Assembly (NCBI RefSeq): GCF_902167145.1
Contig: NC_050098.1
Coordinates: forward strand, 14,342,501-14,406,500
Reading direction: 5' to 3'
DNA: 64,000 nt
DNA from: Zea mays
Lineage: Eukaryota; Streptophyta; Magnoliopsida; Poales; Poaceae
The position numbers and the translations under genes are program-made. The notes under the pieces were generated by a model. That model worked only from the letters and a program-made list of their open reading frames with translations. It ran no database searches and was not told the DNA's origin. This document shows, piece by piece, positions 53,823 through 64,000 of the stretch (position 1 is its first letter; each line of letters starts with the position of its first letter).

Positions 53823-56800
53823 CTATTTGGGGTCGAGCCCGGAACCGATCCGGATCTGCTTGGAGGTGTCGCCACTGGGGTCGAGAGGGACGACCTTAAC
53901 CGTCTCCGCTGGCTCGAAGTTGCCGGCATGTCGCTTCACGTCTGGCACCTCTTTGGAGAGGTTCTCCAGGTCGGCGATGAGGGCCTCGGACTCGGCGAGG
54001 GCCTCGGCGTACTCCACGCACTCCACGTCGCATTCGAACGCGTGTTTGTACGTGGGGCCGACGGTGATGACCCCGTTGGGGCCCGGCATCTTGAGCTTCA
54101 GGTAGGTGTAGTTGGGGACGGCCATGAACTTTGCGTAGCATGGCCTCCCCAATACCGCGTGGTAGGTTCCTCGGAACCCGACCACCTCGAACGTCAAAAT
54201 CTCCCTTCGGAAGTTGGAGGGCGTTCCGAAGCAGACGGGAAGGTCGAGCCGCCCGAGGGGCTGGACGCGCTTCCCAGGAATGATCCCGTGGAAGGGCGCA
54301 GCGCCTGCTCGAACGGAGGACAGATCGACGCGCAGGAGCCTGAGGGTCTCGTCGTAGATGATGTTGAGGCAGCTGCCCCCATCCATCAGGACCTTGGTGA
54401 GCCTGACGTCGCCGATGATGGGGTCGACGACGAGCGGGTATTTCCCCGGGTTCGGCACGTGGTCGGGGTGGTCAGCTTGGTCGAAGGTGATGGGCTTGTC
54501 GGACCAGTCTAGGTAGACTGGCGCCGCCACCTTCACCGAGCAGACCTCCCGGCGCTCTTGCTTGCGATGCCGAGCCGAGGCATTCGCCGCTTGCCCTCCG
54601 TAGATCATGAAGCAGTCGCGGACCTCGGGGAACTCTCCTGCTTGGTGATCTTCCTTTTTGTCGTCGTCGCGGGCCCTGCCACCCTCTGGGGGTGCCCCGG
54701 CCTTGTGGAAGTGGCGCCGAAGCATGACGCACTCCTCGAGGGCGTGCTTGACGGGCCCCTGATGATAGGGGCACGGCTCCTTGAGCATCTTGTCGAAGAG
54801 GTTGTCACCTCCGGGGGGCTTCCGAGGGTTCTTGTACTCGGCGGCGGCGACAAGGTCCGCGTCGGCGGCGTCGCGTTTCGCTTGCGACTTCTTCTTGCCT
54901 TTCTTCTTGGCGCCGCGCGGAGTAGACGCCTCGAGAGCCTCTTCCGACAGGCGGCCCTGGGGCTGCTTGTCCTCTCGGAAGATGGCCTCGACCGCCTCCT
55001 GGCCAGAGGCGAACTTGGTGGCGATGTCCATCAGCTCGCTCGCCCTGGTGGGGGTCTTGTGACCCAACTTGCTCACCAGGTCGCGGCAGGTGGTGCCGGC
55101 AAGGAACACGCTGATGACATCTGAGTCGGTGATGTTGGGCAGCTCGGTGCGCTGCTTCGAGAATCGCCGGATGTAGTCCCGAAGAGACTCTCCCGGCTGT
55201 TGCCGGCAGCTTCGGAGGTCCCAGGAATTCCCAGGGCGCACGTACGTGCCCTGGAAATTGCCAGCGAAGGCTTGGACCAAATCGTCCCAGTTGGAGATCT
55301 GCCCCGGAGGCAGGTGCTCCAACCAGGCGCGAGCAGTGTCGGAGAGGAACAGGGGGAGGTTGCAGATGATGAGGTTGTCGTCGTCCGTTCCACCCAGTTG
55401 GCAGGCCAGGCGGTAGTCTGCGAGCTACTGTTCCGGTCTCGTTTCCCCCGAGTACTTTGTAATAGTAGTCGGGGGTCGGAAACGGGCCGGGAACGGCGCC
55501 CGCCGGATGGCCCGGCTGAAGGCCTGCGGACCGGGCGGTTCGGGCGAGGGACTCCGATCCTCCCCGCTGTCGTAGCGTCCCCCACGCCTGGGGTGGTAGC
55601 CTCGGCGCACCCTTTCGTCGAGGTGGGCCCGACGGTCGCGACGATGGTGCTCGTTGCCGAGGTGGCCCGGGGCCGCAGGCGCGGTGTTGCGCGTGCGCCC
55701 GGTGTAGACCGAGGCTTCCCGCATGAATCAGGAAGTCGCGGCATGAGGTTCTGAGGGGTATCCCTGCCTTCGGGAGGTAGAGCTCTCGGCCCGTCGGGCC
55801 GCAGCGCCTTCCAGGAGATTCTTGAGCTCTCCCTGGATTCGCCGACCCTCGGTGGTTGATGGCTCCGGCATCGCGCGGAGGAGCATCGCTGCGGCCGCCA
55901 GGTTCTGACCGACCCCGCTGGATGCGGGAGGTGGCCTGACCCTGACGTCGTTGGCGACGCGGTGCTGGAAACCCTGGGGTAGGTGACGTATTTCTCCGGC
56001 CGGGGGCTGGCCCGCCCATACCTGCCCGACGTCCCGGCGGATCGACTCGAGCGCTCCTGCTCCCTCGTCGAGCCTGGCCTGCGCCCCGCGGACTTGCTCG
56101 AGCTGTGGGTCGTGACCCCCCGCCGGAACGGGGACCACAGCTAGCTCCCGCGGGATGTCGGCACGAGGCACCGGCCTAGGGAGATCACCGTCCTCCGGCA
56201 TGCCGAGATGGTTGCCTTCGGAGGGATCCCCTAGCTCGACGTGGAAACATTCGCGGCTTGGGCCGCAGTCCTCGTCGTCAAGGCTGCGGCTACCGTCGGA
56301 ACAGTCGTAGAGGAAGTAGTCACATGCGGTCATAAAGTCCCGCATGGCACTGGGGTTGCCAAATCCAGAGAAATCCCAACAGATGCTGGGATTGTCATCT
56401 TCCTCGGACCCAGAGGGCCTGTAGGTCGAGACGTCCGTCAATCGGTCCCAAGGCGACCGCATACGAAACCCCAGAGGGGTTGCACTCGCCTCAACGAGAG
56501 CGCCCGCCAAAGCGAGGTCGCTAGGCGGGTTGAGGCCGAGTCGAAATAACGTAGGATGGGAATCAGTCAGTACCTTTTGGTCGACGAGAAGCGACATAGT
56601 CACGTCGGGGACTGATCGTGCCGTCGTCTTAGGTACGAGGGCGACGTCCTGCAGGCCCTCCGCGAGCGCGCTGGCGTCGTCCATTTGCTCGGGATTGGCG
56701 TGTCGCGGGGGGACGGCGCTCGCCTTTGTCTCAAACGCGAGGTCGACGCCCGACGCGCCCCCCGTTGGTGCGCTGGGGATGTCGATCCGCTCGACAGCCG

Positions 56801-57071
56801 ACGAAGCGCGGCCTCCCGCTTGGCCTTGGTTGCCCCGCCTCCTCCTCCGTTGGCGGGGGAGAGGACGGGGCGAGATCGAATGTCGTTCTTCCACCACGCG
56901 GGGAAGATGTCGTCGATTCCGCCGCCGGCGGGCGGGTTGTCGGCCGCCATTGTCGTTGTCGCGCGGCGGTGGAAGGAGTATCATGTCGTAGCTGCCGTCG
57001 AGAGACATGAACTCAAGACTCCCGAAACGGAGCACCGTCCCGGGTTGGAGAGGTTGTTGGAGACTGCCCAT
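53823..57071 (-). pseudogene. E4 Gag-protease with frame breaks
   Basis: The ATG at 57071 opens a 447-codon Gag start with Arg- and Asp-rich stretches, which ends at 55728 after a frame change. The retrotransposon gag core resumes in another frame and has an in-frame TAG near 55425, where a Trp is usual in the family. From about 55322 to 53823 the frame is open. It carries the rest of gag (QQPGESLRDYIRRFSKQR), a Lys-rich linker, a short zinc-knuckle-like C-x-H-C stretch, and an aspartic protease with DGGSC at the catalytic position near 54390. It is a broken but recognisable gag-pro. Confidence 0.85.
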
Positions 57072-57111
57072 CTGGAGCTTGACGGGAAACTGCTCGTCAA
57101 CACGCAGCAGG

Positions 57112-57131
57112 CCCCTACCTGGCGCGCCAAC
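57112..57131 (-). other. E4 primer-binding site
   Basis: On the minus strand GTTGGCGCGCCAGGTAGGGG directly follows the LTR end CCGACA, the position of a tRNA primer site. I could not assign the tRNA with confidence. Confidence 0.75.
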
Positions 57132-58861
57132 TGTCGGCGTCTCGAGACCGGGGGGTCCCTAAGCCGACGAGTGAGTGTGCCGCGTGCCCCAGCCCAGATG
57201 GGTCGAGCGTGTGGGCGAGCGCGAAGGGGGGAAGCGAGGTGGCCGGAGACGGGCGTGAGAGAGGTGGAAATCCCGCGGCCTTCGTGTTCGTCCCGCGCCC
57301 AGGTCGGGTGCGCTTGTAGTAGGGGGTTACAAGCGTCCACGCGGGTGAGGGAAGCGAGCGGCCCCAAGAGAGCGCCTGTCCCGTCCTCGTCCCCGCGCGG
57401 CCAACCTTCTCTAAGAAGGCCCTGGTCCTTCCTTTTATAGGCGTAAGGAGAGGATCCAGGTGTACAATGGGGGTGTAGCAGAGTGCTACGTGTCTAGCGG
57501 GGGAGAGCTAGCGCCCTAAGTACATGCCAATGTGGCAGCCGGAGAGATCTTGGCACCCAGCTGGTGTGGTGTCGTGGCTGTCGGAGGAGCAACGGAGCCT
57601 GGCGGAGGGACAGCTGTCGGAGCGGTTGGGTCCTTGCTGACGTCCCCCTGCTTCCGTAAGGGAGCTGAGAGCCGCCGTCGTCACGGGGCTAGCGGGGCGC
57701 CATCATTGCCTATCTGGCGGAGCTAGCCAGATGGGACACCGGTCTTGTTCTCTGCGGCCCGAGTCGGCTCGGGGTAGGGTGATGATGGCGCTTCCTGTTG
57801 ACATGGCTGGCCTGTGCCCTAGGTTGGGCGGCGTGGAGGCTCCTCCGAAGCCGGGGTCGAGTCTGTCTTCCATGGCCGAGGCCGAGTCCGAGCCCCTGGG
57901 TTGGGCGAGGCGGAGGTCGTCGGCAGAGGCCAGGGCGGAGTCCGAGCCCTGGGGTCGGGCGAAGCGGAGTTCGTCGTCTTCTGGGGCTGAGCCCGAGTCC
58001 GAGCCCTGGGTCGGGCGAAGCGGAGTTCGTCGTCTTCCGGGGCCTAGCCCGAGTCCGGGCCCTGGGTCGGGCGGAGCGGAGTTCGCCGTCTTCCGGGTCT
58101 TAGCCCGAGTCCGAGCCCTGGGTCGGGCGGAGCGGAGTTCGCCGTCTTCCGGGGCTTAGCCCGAGTTCGAGCCCTGGGTCGGGCGGAGCGGAGTTCGTCG
58201 TCTTCCGGGGCCTAGCCCGAGTCCGAGCCCTGGGTCGGGCGGAGCGGAGTTCGCCGTCTTCCGGGGCCTAGCCCGAGTCCGAGCCCTGGGTCGGGCGGTG
58301 CGGAGTTCGCCGTCTTCCGGGGCCTAGCCCGAGTCCGAGCCCTGGGTCGGGCGGAGCGGAGTTCGCCGTCTTCCGCCTTTGGCAAGGCCTGACTGCCTGT
58401 CAGCATCACTCTGTCAAGTGGCGCTGCAGTCGGAGTGGCGCAGGCGGCGCTGTCCTTCTGTCAGACCGGTCAGTGGAGCGGCGAAGTGACGGCGGTCACT
58501 TCGGCTCTGCCGGAAGGCGCGCGTCAGGATAAAGGTGTCAGGCCACCTTTGCGTTAAATGCTCCTGCGACTCAGTCGGTCGACGCGGCGATTTAGTCAGG
58601 GTTGCTTCTTAGCGAAGGCAAGGCCTCGGGCGAGCCGGAGATGTGTCCGCCGTTAAAAGGGGGGCCTCGGGCGAGACGGAAACCCCTCGGGGTCGGCTGC
58701 CCTTGCCCGAGGCTAGGCTCGGGCGAGGCGTGATCGAGTCGCTCGTATGGACTGATTCCTGACTTAATCGCACCCATCAGGCCTCTGCAGCTTTATGCTG
58801 ATGGGGGTTACCAGCTGAGAATTAGGCGTCTTGAGGGTACCCCTAATTATGGTCCCCGACA
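57132..58861 (-). repeat. E4 5' LTR (right)
   Basis: 1730 bp. Differences to the left LTR that I saw include GCGCGTG/GCGTGTG, AAGCAAGG/AAGCGAGG and GACGTGGC/GACATGGC. Most are C/T or G/A changes, the pattern left by loss of methylated cytosine. Confidence 0.95.
57955..58377. repeat. Tandem ~57-bp repeats in the E4 right LTR
   Basis: The same array as at 47190-47612 with small unit differences. Confidence 0.9.
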
Positions 58862-58866
58862 AATAA

Positions 58867-61800
58867 GCAACAAGAAAGGTTGAGAAAGCTTAGCCAAAAT
58901 AACTCAAATAAAACCCCAAATCAAGCTTCTCATGTGGGGACTTAATGGGAATTCTGAATTTTAGAATTCTGAAATTCAGACCTTGAGCCAAAGATCAGGT
59001 ATGTTCACCTTGATCCCTAGCTCGAATCCTAATGGCCCCATTAACAAAAATGTGCCTAATTAACCCCTCTGTCATGTGCCAGGAGATGGCATTGGGACGC
59101 GTGCCTCGAACACGTCAAACCAGGGATTTTCTCTCTGTGTGTGGCAGTGAGACAAACAGGATTTCTCCCCTCTCTATCTCCTAATCCAGTCAGCGAAACT
59201 TGCTAGCCTCCACACACAAACGACAAAGGGACCTGAGAGGAAGAGATCTTTCAACGGGATCGTGGCCTTAATCTCAAAGATTTGGGCCCAATCCGCGTTT
59301 GAACTTGACCTCTCTCTGCGCTGCCTCGTGCTCGACGCTGTGCCAGGCGCCAGAGCGCGCACTGGCGTTCGCCGCGCACGCCCCGAGCGCATGTCAGAGC
59401 CCCGCCGTCGGTCGTGCTCGCCCGCGCCTATAAAGCCTCCCCGGGCGCGCCCCACTTCACCCCGCGCTCACCTTCACCGGCCAGCCCCCTCCCCTTAGCT
59501 CCGGCGAGCTCAATTCCGCCCGCCATTGCCGCCAGAGCTTCGGCCACCGTGGCCAGCCCACTCCAGCCACCCCCAAGTCGAGCCAGTGCTTCGGCTAGCT
59601 CCGCCAGTGGCCCGTGAAGCTTTCCAAGCCCTCGGACCAGGTCGGACTTCACCGGAGGCCCGAGATCGACCTCACCGGACTTCGGTCTTTCGCCGCCGCG
59701 CGTGGACAGAGCTAACCGGTGAGTCTCCGCCCAATTCCTTGCACCCATATCTTCTCTGGCATCCCGTGAACCTCTCTGACCCGTCCAATTGATCTATCTC
59801 GCCGTGAGCAGGCCGAACTCCTCGCCGCCGACGAGCATCCCCGCCTGCGCACGTGGACCGACCAACTCCGACCATCTCCGACGGCGACCCGCACACCGTT
59901 GTGATCCCCGAGACCTCCCCTACGTCCTCGACCACTTCACCGGAGCAATCTCGCCGCCGGTAAGCCCCTCCACCCTTTCTTCCGCCGCGGTTACTGTTTA
60001 AGTTAGGAGAAGGACCTCGGGTTAGGATTTGAAGAAACCGAGGGGTTTTCTGTAACGTCAGTGACCCATGTGAATAGTAGCCTAAGGACTAATCCGCGAA
60101 GAAAACTTAAATTACCCGCCAGGGACCCTAGTCCAAAGTAGATTTCCATTAAATCAATTCTGTAATCTTTTTAAATGACCAGAGAACTTAGAAAACCCAT
60201 AACTTGATGAATTCTAAATAAAAAGTTGTCAAACTAATTTTGCTAGCTCCTGAATATTATGAACTATCATTTAAGAATGATAAACCCTATGCTTTCTGTT
60301 CTGAATTTTTAAGTTTAAAATTAAAAACAGAAACCTACTAAACCTTGTTTAATTAGGGAAAATTAGTTTTTCTTCTATACTGAACCTAAGAAAATTTGTA
60401 GGTATTCAAACCTCATTTAGACACTGTTTAAAAATAGTAGGAACCCCAGCATTGGAAAATATGATGTAGATATTCATTTAAAGCTATTTTGCCCAAAACT
60501 TAGAAAAAACCAGAAAGGCATTAGAATTTGGTGAACAGTGAGTAAAATTATTTTTCCTAGTTTGCTTAAGTAACAGAGAACCTAGGAAAAATAAAGAGAC
60601 CATTAGTTCAGATCAGTTTTAAATTAAAATGTTTTATTTAGCCTTATTTAGACTGAAAATCAATTATTAGAGTTACAAAACTATAAACAAAATGAGTAAT
60701 AAAAATCCAGTGGACTTACAACCACCAGAGCCCCACTACAAAAATAAAGAACACCTCAGCCCAATATTTTATGTGAGGAAAATAAATATAAAGTGATAAT
60801 AAGGCATTTTCCAAATAAATCATGAACAACCCCTAATAATGTGATAATGGACAACAAAAAATTTGCTAAGTTCATAATGAGATAAACCACCAGAGAAAAA
60901 TAAAAACCCATGAAAAAGAAGCAAACTCATACCTATTGCTAGTGTTTTATGAGAAAGGCCACTTAATTCAAATAATGCATAGCACCCCTTCCCTTAAGCA
61001 AAAAGAGGCCAAACTTCAGAATGATTGCTCTTGCACAAAATAATAACCAAGAAAAATAAGAACTCTGTTGTTTAACATTTTTCAAATATAGTGGTAGTAG
61101 AAAGCACCTCTTTGGCTAGAAAACTTGAGAAAACTATAGTAAAATAACTAAAAGGTATTAATGGCTAGAAATTTATATCAAGTCATGTTATAACACCTAA
61201 AAGCCAGCAAAAATAAGTTTTAGAGAATTACCCACTGTTAAATAATAGTTGTAGTTCAAAGCACCCCTTCTGCCCTAGAGTTTAATAATTTTGTCCAGAG
61301 AAAACTATTCACTTTCTGACCCCCAATTTTTGAGACAGAGAAACATACACCAGCACCAAGCCACTGTAATTTTTGCAGAATTTTTGGAATTTTATAAAAG
61401 CAACTTGTAGTTTAAACCCACTCCAAAACATTAAAGAGAATAAAAGGATAAGGAAAGAAGAAATAAACCTCACCCCAATAAGTCTAACTTGAGAACTTAT
61501 CAACTCTCACTAAGACTTAGAAAGAGTTCAGTGGAACCCCAAAAATAAACCTACCACTTACCTTAGCTAAAGTTTGACCCAATTTACCAAGTATACCACC
61601 CAAAGGTCTTACATAAGTAAGGTTTAACTTTATCTAACTCAAGTAGATCATACACCGTCAAAAGTTGTAATTTCTAAAAGCACATATCATATCATGCATA
61701 TATCTTACGCATTGCATTCATTAGACTGTAATCTTGCCGACGGAGAGTACGTGCTCATCCCCGAGCAAGGACCTGTCCAAGAGGAGGACCAGGAGCAAGC

Positions 61801-63250
61801 TTCCGAGGCTGCTATTGAGGATCTCCCCGCAGCCCCAGCAATTGAAGGCAAGCCCCGGTTTTATGCATAACCGTATTATTATATGCTACTTTACTACACT
61901 TAATGCTTGTAGGATTGTAATGTGCACTTAAGTGTAGGAGTTGCTTGAAACCTCTAGTTGCATGAACTTAGGATTCCTTTTTTAGATGAATACTAGTATG
62001 CTAGGTCGAGTAGCTGCTTGCTAATCAGGATCTCGGTAGAAGTCGGGTGATTTTTCTAGCACTCGCGCGAGGTCAGGAATTGATTGTATTCATCTTGATA
62101 ATGGGATATATGTTATTCTATGGACTTGGATACAGGGAGGATGCCTTGTCCATGAGACGGGAAAAAGGAATTAAGGATTAATGTGTGGATACCTGAGTCA
62201 AGCTTTTGAACGTACTAAGCACATGCCGGGAAAAATGGTAACCGGTAAACCTAGTACCTGAGTGAAGCCGGGCGCAGACTTTATCCCTCATGCGACCTGA
62301 GACTGGGTCTCCCATGCTAGCTATGGTGGGTACAAGTGCGGTCACTGCACGGCGGCAGCCGGGGTCAGTGGAGCATTGTATGCCAAGGCAATGAGGCCTG
62401 GACGCGAACGGGGAATCGATGGGGACGGTTGTCATGTGTGGGGTCGGAGTACCCTGACATGCCGTGTGTTTAGGTTTACCTTGCAAGGTTAAAACTCGAT
62501 TCGAATCGTCTGCTTCTCACAGCTAATGAGACTGCTTGACCCCTTGTACTGCATCGAGTAAGAAGTGAAATGAGGTTACATGAGATAACTTATTGATTGA
62601 ACTAAATGCTTGTCACCATGTATGTTTAGAAGGAGCAAATCTAGCTAAGTTAATGATGATAGAATTCGAAAAGCTAAAAATTGATTTTAGAAACAGCTAG
62701 TGCTTTTGGCAAACCAAACCCCTCAGCCAAACAGCTGCATAGTCTAGAGGTAGAGGAGTAGACTCCTCACACCGGTTAAGTCTAGCTGAGTATTAGTATA
62801 CTCAGCCTTGCTTGTGGCACAATTTTTTGCAGGTACCATTCAGGAAATGGTTGATGGTGTGACTTGGCCTACCACTCTGCCACCGGGTTGGACGGTCGAG
62901 TGGGATGTTGCTCCGGCAGGAGAGGAGCACGAGGAGTAGTGGGCTAGGCCTTGCCCAATTCCTCGATACCGACGACATCGATTATCCGCTGCACTTTATT
63001 TTGTGAACTTTATTTGCTACTCGAAAACTCCGATTTATGTAATAACTCAGTACTTAATTTGAGGTTTCCTGTTTTATTGTATTTCTTCTGTGACTCACCT
63101 TCGAGTGAGATTGTGGAATTTGATCCTGGTTAAGTGGCTCTATCAGACTAGATCTGAGGGACTGACGGGTTATTCCGATTTAAGTGTGTTACGGCCCCTG
63201 AGGCGTGACTTAGGCACTTAAGCTGGAATAATTCGGGCGGTTCTGCCACA
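58867..63250 (+). mobile_element. E5: long solo LTR, right part
   Basis: It continues E5 after E4 and ends TTCTGCCACA, followed by GCTAG. The left flank of E5 is GTTAG, so the duplication matches 4 of 5. With its left 300 bp it has TG...CA ends, no primer site, no internal domain and no coding region. TGTGACACC starts and multi-kb LTRs are known for Tekay/Del-type Gypsy chromoviruses, which I suggest as the source. A TATA box (59429) and the C-rich leader after it point to + orientation. The rest is AT-rich noncoding DNA. Confidence 0.75.
59429..59435 (+). promoter_or_regulatory. TATA box in the E5 solo LTR
   Basis: TATAAAG in GC-rich DNA, followed by a C-rich leader. It could still drive transcription out of the solo LTR towards 63 kb. 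Confidence 0.5.
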
Positions 63251-64000
63251 GCTAGGGCCAGAGTGAGACTTCCTAGAATGAATTGTCCTAATTTTGCTCT
63301 CAGGATATCCGGCAGGGTACAAAATGTAACCCTCGTTATCCTGAGGCATGGGAGCCTTGCCCTTAACAAAATTAGATAATTTCTTAGGAGGGGCATTAAG
63401 CTTGACATTGTCCCCCTTTTGGAAGCCAATGTCATCCTTGATGCCAGGGCGTCTCCCACTATAAAGCATACTACGAGCAAATTTAAATTTTTCATTTTCA
63501 AGTTCATGCTCGACAATTTTAGCATCTAATTTTGCTATATGATCATTTTGTTTTTTAATTAAAGCCATGTGATCATGAATAACATTAACATCAACATTTC
63601 TACATCTAGTAAAAATAGAAGTGTGCTCAACGGTAGATGTAGATGGTTTGCAAGATTTTAATTCTACAACCTTAGCATGCAATATATCATTTCTACTTCT
63701 AAGGTCGAAAATGGTAACATTGCAAACATCAAAATCTTTAGCCTTAGCAAGCAATTTTTCATTTTCATCTCTAAGGCTAGCAAGAGAAATGTTCAATTCT
63801 TCAATCTTAGCAAGCAAATCATCATTATCATTACTAGGATTGGGAATTGAAACATTACAGACATTTGAATCAACCTTAGCTAATAAATTAACATTTTTAT
63901 TTCTAAAGTTGTCAATAGTCTCATGGCAGGTGCTTAGCTCACTAGATAATTTTTCGCATTTTTCTACTTCTAGAGCATAAGCGTTTTTAACTTTAACATG
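63251..64000 (-). mobile_element. E3: right part (gag), cut by window end
   Basis: It resumes E3 after E5. The target duplication GCTAG occupies 63251-63255. Gag continues upstream beyond the window. Confidence 0.88.
63256..64000 (-). pseudogene. E3 Gag, central coiled-coil part
   Basis: It aligns with the coiled-coil region of E1 and E2 Gag (heptads around ELNISLASLRDENEKLLAK). No stop was seen in the aligned frame from 63817 to 63256. The insertion of E5 just downstream separates it from its C-terminus at 45786-46066. Confidence 0.85.

Larger units (their letters stand above)
46367..58861 (-). mobile_element. E4: complete Gypsy (Tat-like) retrotransposon, 12,495 bp, pol mostly deleted
   Basis: Two 1730-bp LTRs (46367-48096, 57132-58861) and a perfect 5-bp duplication AATAA (46362-46366, 58862-58866). 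On the minus strand the order is LTR, primer-binding site, gag-protease, pol remnants, long spacer with an antisense gene, purine tract, LTR. An extra, antisense ORF between pol and the 3' LTR is known for the Tat lineage (for example Grande, RIRE2). The LTRs differ by scattered, mostly C/T changes, so the insertion is recent. Most of reverse transcriptase, RNase H and integrase is gone, so it must have moved in trans or lost them after insertion. Confidence 0.92.

Noticed and set aside
53727..55754. Plus-strand frames opposite E4 gag-pro
   Set aside because: High-GC antisense shadows; the minus-strand frames carry the gag and protease motifs.
59262..60001. Short Pro/Ser/Arg-rich frames as a host gene in 59-60 kb
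   Set aside because: They lie in the GC-rich leader of the E5 solo LTR, show no domain, and no frame extends.

Overview
The window is plant nuclear DNA, almost certainly from a grass and most likely maize. The reasons are nested Copia (Sirevirus, Ji/Opie-like) and Gypsy LTR retrotransposons, a gene-capturing Helitron, a Cassandra TRIM element and three GC-rich grass-type host genes. There is no bacterial operon, CRISPR array, tRNA gene or functional rRNA gene. The species and family names come from recall and were not checked by a search.

Layout. (1) 1-8328: a young Sirevirus-type Copia element on + (E1), whose 5' LTR is cut by the window start. It sits 4 nt beyond the pol stop of a second Copia element on - (E2, 8329-15628). 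(2) 15629-16032: the 3' end of a Helitron-like repeat (copy 1). (3) 17758-22420 (-): a six-exon TAF15/FUS-like RNA-binding protein gene whose exon phases all close. (4) 23830-24462 (+): a Pollen Ole e 1/extensin family gene. (5) 24871-26606: a tandemly duplicated solo LTR. (6) 26999-31502: a second copy of the Helitron-like repeat, split by a 4106-bp Helitron on - (27297-31402). The Helitron carries the 3' part of a CCCH zinc finger/RRM gene, and that captured gene is itself broken by a complete 808-bp Cassandra TRIM. (7) 31886-32061: a foldback MITE with an 8-bp target duplication. (8) 32317-35427 (-): an intact LRR receptor-like protein gene. (9) 37295-64000: a four-deep nest. A Tat-like Gypsy element (E6) is interrupted by a third Copia copy (E3), whose gag is split by a solo LTR of about 4.7 kb (E5), which in turn is split by a complete 12.5-kb Gypsy element (E4, 46367-58861, TSD AATAA).

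The host genes look functional by reading frame: nucleic acid-binding TAF15-like, secreted Ole e 1-like, and membrane-anchored LRR receptor-like. They lie between about 17.7 and 35.5 kb with transposons packed between and inside them. None of the retrotransposons in view has an intact pol. E4 has lost most of pol but keeps a spliced antisense accessory gene, now carrying stops. The least ordinary part is the 27-31.5 kb Helitron. Its empty site can be reconstructed from a paralog within the same window, its captured exons keep their splice phases, and a 5S-derived TRIM has landed three bases into one of them.
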